This document shows positions 49,700 to 62,908 of a stretch of 64,000 nucleotides of DNA, piece after piece. The position numbers and the translations under genes were made by a program. Position 1 is the stretch's first letter, and each line of letters opens with the position of its first letter. Below the pieces are notes generated by a model that did not search any database, was not told the DNA's origin, and saw nothing but the letters and a program-made list of their open reading frames with translations. The stretch is taken from NCBI GenBank assembly GCA_034687125.1, contig JAQGBZ010000340.1:1-64000 (forward strand), given 5' to 3'. Origin of the DNA: Neelides folsomi. Taxonomy: Eukaryota > Arthropoda > Collembola > Neelipleona > Neelidae.

Positions 49700-52600
49700 A
49701 TGCGTCTTGTGAGTTCGGCCGTGTTAACTTCTTTGCAAACAAATCCAGATGGAATTCGAAATATTTGTATAATGGCCCATGTTGACCATGGGAAAACAAC
49801 TCTTGCGGATTCACTTATTGCATCAAATGGAATAATTTCACAAAGATTGGCAGGAAAGTTAAGGTAAATTGATATAAAAAGTTATTTGTATAAATGTAGT
49901 AAGATTACATAAAGTCCGGTCTCTATTATAAATATTCTTTTTAATACTTACCTTTTAAACAAATAATTCTAAAAATCATTACTCAATGAATTAAACTATA
50001 AAATATAATAGTCGACTTTGACAATATTTTAATGATTTCCCATTTTGTTCAAAGGTACATGGACAGTCGGAAAGATGAGCAAGAGAGAGGAATCACCATG
50101 AAGAGCAGCGCAATTTCTCTTCATCATCGAAACAAAGACAAGGAATTCCTTATCAACCTCATCGATTCGCCTGGGCATGTGGATTTCTCATCGGAGGTCT
50201 CAACAGCTGTTAGGCTTTGTGATGGAGCTCTTATTTTGGTCGATGTTGTGGAGGGTGTATGCCCACAAACAATTGTAATAATATGTCAAATTTCAAATAT
50301 ATTAGTAAATTCTGATTTTAATTATAAATTATAAATTGGTAGATCTTGCTAATAATTAATATTTTGCTGATCTTTTCTTATTGGATAATTTATTTTGCAG
50401 TTAAGTCTTCGACAGGCCTTTCAAGAAAATATTAAACCCGTTCTCGTCCTCAATAAAATCGATCGGCTCATTTTGGAAATTAAATTAACTCCGTTAGATG
50501 CCTACATTCATCTTACTCAAGTTCTAGAAAAGGTTTTTATAAACACCAAAGGCTAATTTCCGAATTTTAAAAAAAATTTATCTCATTTTTTATTATTGAT
50601 GAAATTTAAACATCTTTAATTAATAAATATGTAGTACATAAATATGCTATAATGAATCATTATTAATGATTAATCCGGAATAATTAGATTAATGCTGTGA
50701 TGGCTGAACATTTTACTTCAGAAGTATTAGGAAAAGAAGTAGTCCAAAAATCTCCTGCCAAAGAAGAACCAGAATTTTACGATTGGAGCTCGGGACTTGA
50801 TGACCTCGATGATTCGCATTTATATTTTTCACCAGACGATGGGAACGTGGTTTTTGCTTCAGCAGCTGATGGTTGGGGCTTCAGGTTGCTAAGCTTTTAT
50901 GAGAATAATATTAAGTTCTTAAAGGCTTAAACTTATATTTAATATCCTTAAACAGGGTAGAAGACTTTGCAAAAATTTATTCAAATAAAGTGGGTGTTAA
51001 AGAAGAAATTTTGAGGAAGACTTTGTGGGGGAATTATTATTTGAATAGCAAATTAAAAAGAATCATGCGAGGTGCTCAAGAAAAAGCTAAAAAGACACTT
51101 TTTGTACAACTTATTTTAGAAAATATTTGGTCACTTTATCAAGACGTTGCAGTTAGAAAGGTAAAAATCTTTTTATATCAAAAATGTTAAAAATAATTAT
51201 AATAAAAGTAAAAAAGTTAGTTAAATAAATAAAGCGAAATATTATTGCTTTTACAGGATAAAGAAAAAGCAGGGAAAATCGTCGAAAGTTTAAACCTAAA
51301 GATTCCACCAAGAGATTTAAATCAAAATGATTGCAAATTGGTCCTTAATTCAATTATGGGAAATTGGCTGCCACTTTCTAATGCAATTTTAGGTTTAATT
51401 TTATAAAATTAACAAAAAACATTCGATTAATTATTTCTTAATTCCTTTATTTCATTAATTTTGAAATTTTATATTTTTTCCTTGTTTCAGATATGGTTTG
51501 TCAAAAGCTTCCAAGTCCTTTAAATCTTACCGATCCAAGAATCCAGAGCTTGTTGTATTTTTCCTCAAGTGGGTCAGAAATCGAGGAATTGAAAAATGCC
51601 TTAAGGGCATGTGATTCTTCTGACTCGGCCCCTGTGATTGTTTTTGTATCTAAAATGTTTCCTATTGAGTCCAAATGTTTACCTGAAAATAAACCTCGTG
51701 TTTTAACCCATGAGCAAATCGTGGCAAGACGAGAAGAAGCAAGGCAAAGGCTTGCGGATAAATTGGCGTCATTAGCTTTAAAAAATGAAGAAAAATCTTC
51801 ACCAATTCAACACGAAATTCAAAGCATTCCAGAAACTGAAATAAAGAAAGAAGATGGCGATGCTTTTATTGCATTTGCTAGAGTTTTTAGTGGAACGCTG
51901 AAAAAAGGGAAAAAACTTTACATTCTCGGACCAAGATACGATCCATCGACAATGAATGTTCGTTTATAAAATAATAACTTTATTTTTAATCATAATCATT
52001 AAATTTATATTATTTATAACAATAACAATATTAATATTATATCAATATTTGTATCGCATTACTTATGTATAAGTAATTATGCATTTTAATGTAAATTATA
52101 GAAAGAAGAAATTAGTGAAGGTAAAACACTTAAAGATTTAAAATCGGGAGAACACGTTACAATTTCTGATATTGAGCATTTGTACATGATCATGGGAAGA
52201 GAATTAGAAGCTTTGGAAGAAGTCCCAGCTGGGAATATTTTAGGTAAAAGTTTGTTATTTAATCTTGATTCTTAATTAAATTGTTATTAAATGAATCAAA
52301 TATTACTATCTATTAGTATTCAATTTTGAAAAATATTTATAATACTTATTTATATTAATTTTTTATTAGGCATTGGAGGTTTGGAAGACCATATCTTGAA
52401 AACAGCCACAATCAGCTCAACTCTTTCTTGTCCACCGTTTAGGGAATTGAACCAATTGGTTGTTCCGATTCTCCGAGTAGCAATTGAGCCTTTGCATACT
52501 GCCGACATGGGAGCTTTGGTCACTGGGCTGAAACTTCTCAATCAAGCCGATCCCTGTGTTCAGACTTTAATTCAAGAGACCGGTGAACATGTGTTGGTCA

Positions 52601-54126
52601 CAGCTGGTGAAATTCATCTCCAAAGATGTTTAGATGATTTAAAAGAAAGGTCCGTTTATGATATTTCTTGACAGATTATTTGAAATTAGTCTTAATTAAA
52701 TTAATTGATTAATTATATTGATTATCTTAATTAAATTGATTATTTAAATTTTATTGGGTTTTATTTAGATTTGCCAAAGTTGAATTAAGTGTAAGTCAGC
52801 CGATCGTCCCTTTTCGTGAGACAATTGTCGAACCTCCAAAGATGGACATGGTCAATGAGGCAATTGAAGGGAAGTCGAAGGGAGATACAGAAAATCCGAC
52901 AACAATAATTCTCAAATCCCCTAATAAGCGTTGTACTGTGAAAATCCGAGCAACTCCGCTCCCACAAGAAGTTACCCAATTACTTGACAATTCTCTAGAA
53001 CTCCTCAAAGCTCTCCACCAGCCATCCATATCCGAATCACTCCAAAAGGACATTGAAGAGTTAAAAATGAAATTAGGAGAATTGTTTAAAGAAGGCGGTT
53101 GGGAAGGGAAAGCAACAGTTGATAAAATTTGGGCTTTTGGGCCAAAAAGAGTTGGTCCAAATATTTTAATAAACGAGGTCCAAGGATTCGTCCACAATTC
53201 TATTTGGCCCCAAGAGGAAAAGAAAGATCAACATTCTTTGACCATGTATGAATCAACTTTTGTGAATGGATTTGAACTTGCTAGCAAAGCTGGGCCACTT
53301 TGTGAGGAACCAATGAGAGGAGTTGGGCTCATTGTTGAGGGATGGGAAATAGAAGAAGAAGATGAAAATTCTCAGCAGCTTCATCAACCCTTTGGGCCAT
53401 TTTCTGGACAAATAATGTCAACAGTGAAGGAAGCATGTCGAAAGGCTTTCCAAGCTCAGCCACAACGTCTTATGGTGGCAATGTATTCTTCAAACATCCA
53501 AGTCAATTCAGAAGTTCTTGGTAAACATTTAATGAGTATATAAATTTACATCTTTATGACTTTAGCTAATTGGGTTTGTTTTGTTTTTTGTAATAGGTAA
53601 GTTGTATGCAGTTTTGGGTAAACGGGGTGGACGAATTTTGCATGGCGATCTTCAAGAGGGGACGACGATGTTTGAAGTGGTGGCTCTTTTGCCGGTCATT
53701 GAGTCATTTGATTTTTCCAATGAAGTTCGACGTGGAACGTCGGGTCTTGCCCTTCCACAATTACTCTTTTCGGGTTTTGAGGTATAGATCCATATTTGAT
53801 AAAATTTTTATTTTTAATTGTACAGTTTATTTAATTAATGTTATGTGAAAGGGGGAAAATGTTCTGTCGTAAAATTTTGACAGTTTCCTGCATTTAGTAT
53901 TATGTATTTTTTAAAACATTATTCTTTTGGATTGAAGGTTCTCGACATTGATCCATTTTGGTCTCCTCGAACTGAAGAAGAACTCACACATTTTGGTGAA
54001 AAGGCGGATACGGAGAATCGAGCAGCTAAATATATTTATCAAGTGAGGAAAAGGAAAGGCCTGAGGGTTAATGAAAAAATTGTACAACATGCAGAAAAGC
54101 AAAGAACACTGACAAGGAACAAGTAA
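49700..54126 (+). CDS. EFL1: Elongation factor-like GTPase 1 (EFL1/Ria1), complete, 1022 aa
   Basis: Cytosolic GTPase related to EF-2. With SBDS it evicts eIF6/Tif6 from late pre-60S subunits so they can join 40S (known family role). Twelve exons: 49700-49863, 50055-50274, 50401-50532, 50688-50884, 50956-51160, 51257-51392, 51491-51957, 52102-52243, 52370-52649, 52769-53520, 53597-53781, 53938-54126. They total 3069 nt with consistent phases. Motifs are: G1 AHVDHGKTT (residues 26-34), switch [10 protein letters not shown]3 DSPGHVDF, G4 NKIDR, an acidic/charged EFL1-specific insertion (near [14 protein letters not shown]), domain [15 protein letters not shown], domain [19 protein letters not shown], and the C-terminal [11 protein letters not shown] followed by [20 protein letters not shown]. 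The absence of a diphthamide-loop histidine context and the C-terminal basic signature separate it from EF-2. Length fits the family. Confidence 0.97.
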
Positions 54127-54612
54127 AAAAATTCATTGATGGAAGTGGAATTTTGATAATTGTGCTTTAAATTTGATAAATAAATATTAGTTTAATTTCA
54201 ACTTGAAGTTTATTCAATAAACTATAAATTCTTACTTTTATTTATTTACATTTTATTGAAATAAGTCCATTTTGTATATTAAAGTATTTTTGATCAGAAA
54301 ATAGATTTTTATTTTTCTTTCTCAAAATTGAAAATTTGCCAATTTTGTGAGGAATAAACTATTTTCATCAAAATATTTTGCATTTGAAATGTCAAGATTA
54401 TTTGAGTATCTAATCAATAATTACAATTAGTGGTAATTGCATTTTTATAATAGAAATATTAGTACTAATAAATGTTAATGTTCAATTGAGTCAAATACAA
54501 CTGAATGGGCAGAATTTCTAAATGGGCGTCTTTCTTCTCTTTATATGGTGTATTTATGATTGGAGAAACGAAAATATTCGATTTATTATTATTTTATTAT
54601 AACGGCTAAAAT
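54127..54612. other. Spacer EFL1 to first receptor
   Basis: AT-rich, with a AATAAA-type signal shortly after the EFL1 stop (near 54178). No other gene. Confidence 0.45.
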
Positions 54613-56066
54613 ATGAAAAATATTGAGGAAATTTTCATTTTTATATTTGTATTTTTTGGATATCTTGGTGGATTAATTCCTTTTTTAAATCCTTTTCATA
54701 AAGTTAAAAAGTTAAAGTTTAAAGCAAAAAGTTTTAGCATTTTATATTACTTTTTCGTTTTTTTCTTTATTCATATTATAATGATAGATTTCTTCTTAAA
54801 TATTGTGTTCAAATTTGAAAAATTGTCCGGATTAATTAGTAACTCGTTTATATCATTTGTTTATACAATAGCAACTATGTGTAATCGATTAATAGGCCTC
54901 TATTATTGCACAAGAAGATTTGAACTTTTAAAACAATTGCATAATATTAAATTCCTACATTTGAAAAAAGATTGTAGAATTTTAAAAAAATTGGATCTCA
55001 ATTTTAAATCAACAATTTTTTTAAATTCATTATATTTCTTCCAATTTGTGTTAAACGTTTCATTATTTTCTCAAGATTATGGAACAAGTCCTCTTATAGT
55101 AATTAAATATACTAATTTAACCATTGGTTTATTATTACTAGCATCTTGCGAAATGTTCTTTACATTGGAATTTATCTCAAATTATTTATTTGAATGTTAT
55201 GCTTATTTTAAAGCATTAGCATTATATAGTTCCCTTACTCAAGATTTAATTGAAAAAATTAAAGAATCCAACAAAGAACGTACCGATTTAAAAAATGCCT
55301 CTTTAAATTCGGATTTGTTCATTTCGTTAAAATATCTCATTAACGAAATTGAAATCGTTTTTTCAATTTCAATGCCGTTAAGAATTATTTGCTTGGTCAC
55401 TGATATTTCTTTTTCTGCGTATGAATTATTAGAATACGGGCTATTTTCCTCTTCATTATTGCAAATGTTTTCACGTTTATTAATATTATTTTCAGTCATA
55501 TATTTAGGAAATCTCGTTATCAAAGAAGTAACATGACTTTTAATTTTATAATATTTTTATTTTTTAAAATATTCAATGTAATATCTTTTGAGTTAAAAAT
55601 ATATCTTAAACTGATTTTACAATATGTTAAGAATTGCAGGAGTAAATTAGACCTGGAAAAATCAAAAACACTTCAAGAAATTAAATGCGGAAGAAATATT
55701 AAATTATTCAATGATAAAAAGGTTTTGGTCGAGATGCAAAAATTTAAATGGAAATTTAAAAGTAATGGAATGTTCGCTTTAGATAAATCGATTTTCTTCA
55801 AGGTATAATAAACAGTCATAAACATGTTGTAACATAATGGTACTTTAGTTGAAACAATATTTCCATCATTATTATTTATTTTTCACTGTTTCAAATATAT
55901 ATGCTTTTAAATTATTAATTATTTAACAATAATATTATTAATTTACATATAATGAACATTTATAAAAATTCTAATTTAGAAATTTGGATTTATCCTTTTT
56001 TAGTTAATAGGAGTAGCCATGTCTTGCTATATATTTTTGTTTCAATTGTCGATAAGTGGGAACTAG
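54613..56066 (+). CDS. Gustatory-type chemoreceptor, tandem copy 1 (382 aa)
   Basis: Predicted seven-helix ligand-gated channel subunit of the insect Gr/Or superfamily. Exons are 54613-55527 (helices 1 to about 6), 55632-55802 (cytosolic loop) and 56004-56066 (last helix end), 1149 nt with phase-0 introns. Start after TAAAAT: MKNIEEIF. The N-terminal GYLGGLIPFLNPFHKVKKL matches the GxxPF/L start of the other two copies. Exon 2 ends in a pattern shared by all three copies (FKWKFKSNGMFALDKSIFFK). The 21-codon last exon reads LIGVAMSCYIFLFQL and matches the family C-terminus (TYxxxxxQF in insects). This exon was found by its acceptor (CTTTTTTAG) and motif. Ligand unknown. Confidence 0.82.
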
Positions 56067-56565
56067 TTTGCAATTTCATCATTAACATTCAAATAACTAT
56101 AAATTTCAATTATTTTATTAAGCCACCATTTCAGCGTTTTATTTCTTTAACAATAACAACACTTTTAAAAACTTTAATTTTTTAGTAATTGTGTTACTCA
56201 ATTAAATACAGAATGGACAATGGTATTACTTATGTTCATGTTAGTAATAATTTAATATAAAACTTCAATATTCTTAAAATATCTTTGATATACAAATTTT
56301 AGATAAAGAAACTTATTGGAAATTTAATGGTTTACTTATCTATCCAATCAATAATTTTTACTCCTTTGTAATATTAAGAAATAAAAACCGAGTTGAAAAG
56401 AGTAATGTATTTTAATATACTTTAAAAATATGCCCGTTGTTTAAATGCACAAAGAAAGAACTAACCTGTAATCTTTTATTAAAATTGACCTTAACTTTGA
56501 ATTCTATAGTTTTATATTCGATTTTTATTGTTGTTTTTAATCGTGAATTAAAAAGTTAATTCTAA
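56067..56565. other. Spacer between receptor copies 1 and 2
   Basis: AT-rich, no gene; the open frame overlapping 55952-56185 is explained by the copy 1 last exon in another frame. Confidence 0.45.
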
Positions 56566-57893
56566 ATGGAAAAAATTGATAAAAATTACCTTTCTCTGAT
56601 TTTATTTCTTGGTTGGATTTCTGGCGGATTACCAATCACAAAACCAACTTCAAAAATCGAAAATATTAAATACAAAAAAAGAAGCGGAATTTTTTTATGT
56701 TCAATTTTTACTTTAGCTTTCAACAATATATTGTTTTTTGATTACGTGGCCAGTGCAGTTTTCACAATTACAAAGCTTTCCTTTTTAATTAGCTCTACTA
56801 TAACACAAGCATCCTTTTTCATGATTGATATGTCACAACGATTTCTTGGGATTTTTTATATTAGCCGTATATTGAGAATTTTGAAAAATATCAACATGTT
56901 GGATACTTTTAATTTAAAATCCGATAGTAAAATTATTAGAAAAATCAAAAATGTTCAAGTTGTGATGCAAATGATTTTTATTTTATATGTTATAAAATAT
57001 TTTTTCAACATTTATTATAATTATGATTACTTCCATGATTATAAAAATAATTTGATAGTTTTCAAATTTAATAATTATTTATTTGGAATGCTTTTATTGT
57101 CCTTACAAGAGTTGTTTTTTACTGTTCAATTAATTTTTGTATGCTTATTAGAAAGCTTTGTTTGTTATAAAATAATGCTTTATCTCAATGCTATAAATCA
57201 AGAAGTAATTTGTATGATGAATAAAAGGAATTACAAATCAACTCAATTTACAATCAAAAATCTTAATTTAAACATCGACGTCCAGAATTTAAATTATTTA
57301 GTTATATTAAAGCAAACAATTAAAGATTTTGATTTTCTTTTTTGTTCAACAATGCCTATAAGAATACTTTCTCTAGCTGTTCAAATCGCATTTAGTACAT
57401 ATGTTCTGTTAAATGAAGGATTAAGCGTTACATTTATTATTGACGCCATAAGTTGTTTATTATATTTAACATCATTAATATACATGGGAAAATTTGTTTT
57501 AGATGAGGTAATGTTGGTTAAAGTTATATTACATTAAATTAATAAGCTTTATTTGTAACCAACATAATTAAATTTCATTTAACAGAATTTGAATAATAAA
57601 AACAAGATCAAGAAAATAAGTTCTAAAATTGAAATTGAAAGTGGGCATGTAATAAAATTAAAAACTGATGATACTGACGAGAGACTTTTGGTGGAGCTCG
57701 TTAACTTTAATTGGAAATTGAACGGAAATAAAATGTTCATTTTGAATAATTCAATGATTCTGAAGGTTGGAATTTTCCTGTTTAAGGTTTGGATAATTTA
57801 TTAAAAATGTAAAACAAATAATTATTTCAGGTTTTGGGGTTCATTATGGCAGGCTCGATGTTTATATTTCAATTAACTGCATCTGGAAATTAA
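56566..57893 (+). CDS. Gustatory-type chemoreceptor, tandem copy 2 (394 aa)
   Basis: Same structure as copy 1: exons 56566-57507, 57586-57765 and 57831-57893 (1185 nt, phase-0 introns). N-terminus GWISGGLPITKPTSKIENI; several long hydrophobic helices; an intracellular loop with many Lys/Asn residues; the exon 2 end ELVNFNWKLNGNKMFILNNS corresponds to the Gr NFFxLNRS-type segment before helix 7. The last exon reads VLGFIMAGSMFIFQLTASGN. Tandem arrangement, same orientation and same introns show local duplication, while sequence divergence between copies is high. Confidence 0.84.
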
Positions 57894-58511
57894 TATTGTA
57901 AAATATGAGTTACGTTTTCATTATACTTAGGTATATTATATTTGTATCATATTAAAAAATTGAATAAACATTAATTCGCAAATATTTGAGTTTTATATCA
58001 GTGTAAGTATTAGGTAAATATTATATATGTATACACATAGTAGGTACATGTATGTATGTATAGACGTTGGCCGCGATCGATTAATGGATTATTAAAACAT
58101 ATTTAGTCATAAAAAAGTCTCTTGTTGAATGTTGAATAGAATTAAAATATCCATTTGTTATTTTATTATTGTTGACTTGTTACTAAGTCTATATATTTTA
58201 AATAAATTCAATTTGATATTTATACCTTAATATAGTATTTGTACACTCCTCTTATAACTTATAGTTATAACCTTGAAATTTAATATTAATATTGAAATAC
58301 GAATGAATTGCCATTTATCAATTGATCAATAAAGTTGTTTGTTCAGTTACATTATTTACTCACAAATTAACTTTTAAGAAAAGTTTAATCCTTGGAGTTT
58401 TTTTAATTCTTATTAAAATAATATATTTTTTTATATTTTTAATGTTATTTTAATGTTATAAATAATTTATTTATATAAAAATAAAGAAATCATCAAGAAC
58501 AAGAACTAAAA
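57894..58511. other. Spacer between receptor copies 2 and 3
   Basis: AT-rich with short TATG-type simple-repeat patches near 58025-58060. No gene seen. Confidence 0.45.
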
Positions 58512-60010
58512 ATGGAAAACATTGTAAAAGTATACATTTCCATTATTGTTTTTATTGGTTGGTCTTCGGGTATTTTACCTGTAAACAATCCTTTAAAAAA
58601 AATAAAATATTTAACATTCAAAATATTAAGTTGGATCACAATCTATTCTATAATTGTGTTTGCGTATGTTTTAATTATAATGTTGGACTTCTTGACAGCA
58701 ACATATTTTGAAAGCATATCGCTTTCTCAATTAATTTCTGAATCGTTAATGAATATGACCTGGGTCATTTCAAAGAGTTTAATTCAGTTAATACAAATTT
58801 TTTATTGTGATCGTATAATCAAAATCTTAAATTATATTTCTTTTGTTGAAATGACAAAATTTAAAATAAAAGCTAGTAAAATAAAATTAAATTTATGTAT
58901 AATGACAATTTTTACTTCAATTTATATATTTCAAGTTATTGACAATATTTCTACATTTTATGAAGTTTTTAAAGATTCGAAACTAAAAATTTTTCAAAAT
59001 TTTAAGTTAGGATTATTTTTGTTGTCTTTTTTAGAAGTATATTTTAATGTTCAACTTATATCAGTTTACCTTTTGCAAAATTTTGTATGCTTCCATGCAA
59101 AAATAATATTGGAAATTCTTAATCAATCGTTTATTGAGTTGATAATTGATCAAAATGGAAAAATTGTACCAAATGAGAAAATGATTTCAGAGAATGAAGT
59201 AAGAATATTACAATTATTCACCATTTTTAAAATGTTAAAAAAAGAAATTGACATTGTTGTTTGCTCATCGCTATCTATTCAAATTCTATCTTTAACAATT
59301 GAAATCGCTTACTCACTAATGATGTTATTCCAAGACCCAATGGATTTCTTCAATTTAACACTGCAAATTATTTCTCGTAGTAGCTTTTTACTTGAAATTA
59401 TTTATTTGGGACACATTATCGAGTATCAAGTAATAAATTACTATAACTATACTTACCTACTTAAATATTCATACTATCATACTGAATATTTTTAGTATTT
59501 CGTTAAAATTAAAATACATTAATACATGTGTTATTGGTAGGGCATAAGGAGAAAACTTAAATTGAAGCAAACTATTTTAAATATGGAAATTATAAATGAC
59601 TCAAAATTTGAATATGACTCATGTGGGAACGTATTAATTGAATTAAGCAATTTAGAATGGAAATTAACGGGAAACAAAATTTTCATTGTTAATAAATCCA
59701 TCATTGTTAAGGTACTTTAAAAATATATCTTTAATAAGATTATATATCTACTAATACATAGGTATATGTATTTATATATCTCACGCCGCGATTTGAGTCG
59801 CAGAGGCAATGCATATCGCTTGTTTGTTTTACATTCTATATGATAGGTAGTGTGATTTTATTTTATTTAGGCTGAATTAATATATAAATAGTGATTTAAA
59901 TATTAAATCACATTTTATCAAATAACAATTCAATATATATTTTACAGTTGTTTGGCTTGGCAATGACAGGATACATGTTTTTATTTCAACTCAAATTGTC
60001 TGAATATTAA
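58512..60010 (+). CDS. Gustatory-type chemoreceptor, tandem copy 3 (383 aa)
   Basis: Exons 58512-59429, 59541-59711 and 59948-60010 (1152 nt, phase-0 introns). N-terminus GWSSGILPVNNPLKKIKYL; helices and loop lengths as in copies 1 and 2. Exon 2 (57 codons, same length as copy 1) ends LEWKLTGNKIFIVNKSIIVK. The last exon reads LFGLAMTGYMFLFQLKLSEY, with GYMFLFQL in the place of the insect TYxxxxxQF signature. The second intron is the longest (236 bp). Most likely expressed in chemosensory neurons (family knowledge); ligand unknown. Confidence 0.84.
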
Positions 60011-60492
60011 ATTATTACGACCACAAGGAAAATGCCTAAGATGAATTTCATCCATTATTGATACTTTTGATTTAATGATTCAGAACTTAAAAAACATCCA
60101 ATTAAGCGCCTTTTAAATGCAAAACTCGCTCTTTAATTCAAATCTTCATATCAGTATGAGTTTGCGAGAAACTCGGGAATTAAAGATCTTCATTCACCAA
60201 TAAATAATGTCATTATTATTAAATTAACCTCGATGTAACTTAATGCTATTTGATTTTATGTGTTGGTTGATTTTAATGTTTTAATTTAAAATTTTTGGTC
60301 ATGACATAAATAATATAAAGGATTAATGGAAAAATGTCACATAATCACATCTGCAAATTTAGGTATTGTTGTCCCCAAAACAAGTATAAATTGTTAACCT
60401 TTAACATGTTATGCGTAATGCAAGAATTACCGACATGATTACAATAAAATATTCAAATTCTGATTGTGTACGATATAATATGGCAAAATAAT

Positions 60493-61159
60493 GGTGCGTA
60501 CACCAGACCTGACACCCGACAAGTCCAATTCCCGACGACCCGACATACACCAGACCCGACACCCGACATTTACATTAAAAGACCTATCTAACATACTCCA
60601 CTCCCGACGACCCGACATACTCCAGACCCGACAATTGCACCCGACATAATCTGTATACTCAGCGTAAAAAGATTTATTATTTTTAATTAATGCCGTCCTC
60701 GCCGCCCAAAACTTTCTAACCTCAATTGCACCTTTATTTGAGCTCGGATCGACGCCTCCATACGTATAGGGGCAACTTTTTAAGCTCTACATTATGATGC
60801 TATTGAAAAAAAAAATAAAATTTAATGCAAATTTTAATGTTTAACTATAGTTAATGAATGCTTAATTATAGTTGTAAAATGCCTAAATATGGTTAAAGAA
60901 TTTATAATTTTGAAAAAGAAATGATTATGGTTAAATAATATGTAATACGAGAGTATATATACTGAGTATACAGATTATGTCGGGTCGACGTATCGGGTGC
61001 AATTGTTGGGTCTGGAGTATGTCGGGTTGACATCTATGATACATTTGTAATGTGTCGGGTGCAATTGTCGGGTCTGGAGTATGTCGGGTCGTCGGGAGTG
61101 GAGTATGTTAGATAGGTCTTTTAATGTAAATGTCGGGTGTCGGGTCTGGTGTACGCACC
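60493..61159. mobile_element. 667-bp foldback element with 9-bp target duplication
   Basis: The ends are inverted: GGTGCGTACACCAGACC and its complement. Long inner arms are made of CCCGACA/TGTCGGG-type subrepeats (60493-60662 and about 60965-61159). A perfect 9-bp direct repeat, CAAAATAAT, flanks it (60484-60492 and 61160-61168). The centre (60663-60960) is AT-rich, with one GC-richer part, and non-coding. A 9-bp duplication fits Mutator-like or Merlin-type transposases (8-9 bp), so a non-autonomous relative is likely. Confidence 0.88.
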
Positions 61160-61589
61160 CAAAATAATGGGTTAATTCAATTACTATTGTATATGAGGAA
61201 CTTTTAAAGGTGTAATTAAGAACACTACGAAAGAGAAATAATTGATAAATAGAAATTTAAATTCCTTTTATACCCCCTCTGAAAAAGTAGCCTTATTTTT
61301 AATACTTAATTTGTTACTATATTGGTTCTGGTATTTTTATTAATTACTTATATTGAGTCTATTGTTAGATAAATGTAATCTTTAAACTTTGATCCATTGT
61401 ATTGGACTCATTGGACCCTTGATGTTAAAAATATAGTTTGGGTACATATAATTGTAAGTTTCAAGGTTCATGTGAATTAACAAATTAAATAATTTTTCGT
61501 TTATGTCGAAAAATTGAAAATTCATTTTTAAAAAAATTGAATAATTCAGTTTTAATTCATTTCATTTATAATATAAAATATAAAAATCT

Positions 61590-61875
61590 TTACACCCATG
61601 TACCTTTTGTTTGCACATGTGCCCATTTTTTGGTCCAATTTGGGCTCTTTGGGTTCATGTGCCCTATGTGGCACATGTACCTTTTGGGTACATGGGTTGA
61701 TGTGCCCGTTTGGGTACATGTGCCTTATTTTGGGTACATTTTTTGAGGGTCAATGTGCCTTTTTTTGGGTCCAATGTGCCTCTTTTTGAGTCAAATGTGC
61801 CTCTTTTTGGGTTCAATGTGCCACTTTTAGGGCAAATGTGCCTCTTTTAGCCCAAATGTGCCTCTTTTTAGACCC
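61590..61875. repeat. Degenerate tandem repeat built on TGTGCC
   Basis: At least ten imperfect copies of a 20-26-bp unit such as CAAATGTGCCTCTTTTTGGG. The right-hand copies are more regular than the left-hand ones. Open frames across it are a consequence of the repetition, not genes. Confidence 0.85.
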
Positions 61876-62238
61876 AACATGGTTACCCTGACCGAATATT
61901 TGTAAAATGATGTAAAAATTTAATAAACTAATAAATACCTAATAATTATTTTAATAAAAGTCTTGCTAATTTTTGGTTAAATTCAATTAAACTTATTCAT
62001 ATCGCTTATTATTTGCTTTCACTATAGATTTTCATTCAACAAACTAAGAATTTTCGGAATAAAATTGAATTAATTCAAAATATTTTATTTAAACCTTCAT
62101 ATGATTTGAAATTTATAATAGCTGGTTGGTATTTAATATATACAGATAGTTAATTTCTAATTATATTTAAAAATCATTATAGCAAGGCATACTTTGCATT
62201 ATATGCAAAGAACTAATAAATATTATGTCATTAATTAA

Positions 62239-62313
62239 ACAGGGTGGGCCATAAGTGACTTTATTTTAAATAAACAATCGTGTAAATAGAAAGTAACTTA
62301 TGTCCCACCCTGT
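62239..62313. mobile_element. 75-bp miniature inverted-repeat element
   Basis: ACAGGGTGGGCCATAAGT at one end and ACTTATGTCCCACCCTGT at the other, inverted with one mismatch. The sequence resembles the termini of mariner-type elements. Non-coding. Confidence 0.75.
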
Positions 62314-62908
62314 ACACATGAATAATTATCCTATTCGTTTAAGTGAATTTATAAATTTCGTTTATTAAAATATTAAAATTCTTCCTATTAAAGTTATTAA
62401 ACCAATGTTTTTACGCGGTGAGCAGTTTGTGAATTTTTCCTTTTAATACCTCACACAGCGAGAGTTTAGCATCATTATTTGTTAATTACAACTTATTGGT
62501 CGTAGACTTTGCATTGAACTATTGATCTTATAACCTTCTTGGGAATTGTGTCCGACGATATATCAGTATCTTTTAGTTCTCTAATATTCGATTTGGTTCT
62601 ACAGATATTTTAATATTTTCTGATATCGCATTTGAAATACATTCAATTTAACAGTCAGTACATACCATATGAGTTTATTAAATCATTGATTAAACACATT
62701 CATCTGAATACACTTAATTATATAGCAAAGATGAATTTTATCTCGACCGACCTCATTTACTTTTCATGTTAGTAATGTTGTAATTATTTAATATCTCATT
62801 TCTCAAAACATTTATAATATTTGAGAATGTTAGGAATAAATTATAATTAATGTTACTAGATTTAAGTAAATTTATAATAAATCGACCAATTTGGGTAGAT
62901 TTTTTAAA

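Larger units (their letters stand above)
61169..62908. other. Intergenic remainder before sarcosine dehydrogenase
   Basis: Outside the repeats listed, AT-rich with no gene seen. Confidence 0.45.

Noticed and set aside
52796-53197. Minus-strand 133-codon frame in EFL1
   Set aside because: Antisense to a well-matched EFL1 exon; no independent evidence.
55952-56185. Separate small gene after receptor copy 1
   Set aside because: The region is better explained by the last exon of copy 1 (56004-56066) in a different frame, which matches the other two copies.
61537-61789. Cysteine/histidine/tryptophan-rich open frames
   Set aside because: Produced by translation of the TGTGCC minisatellite.
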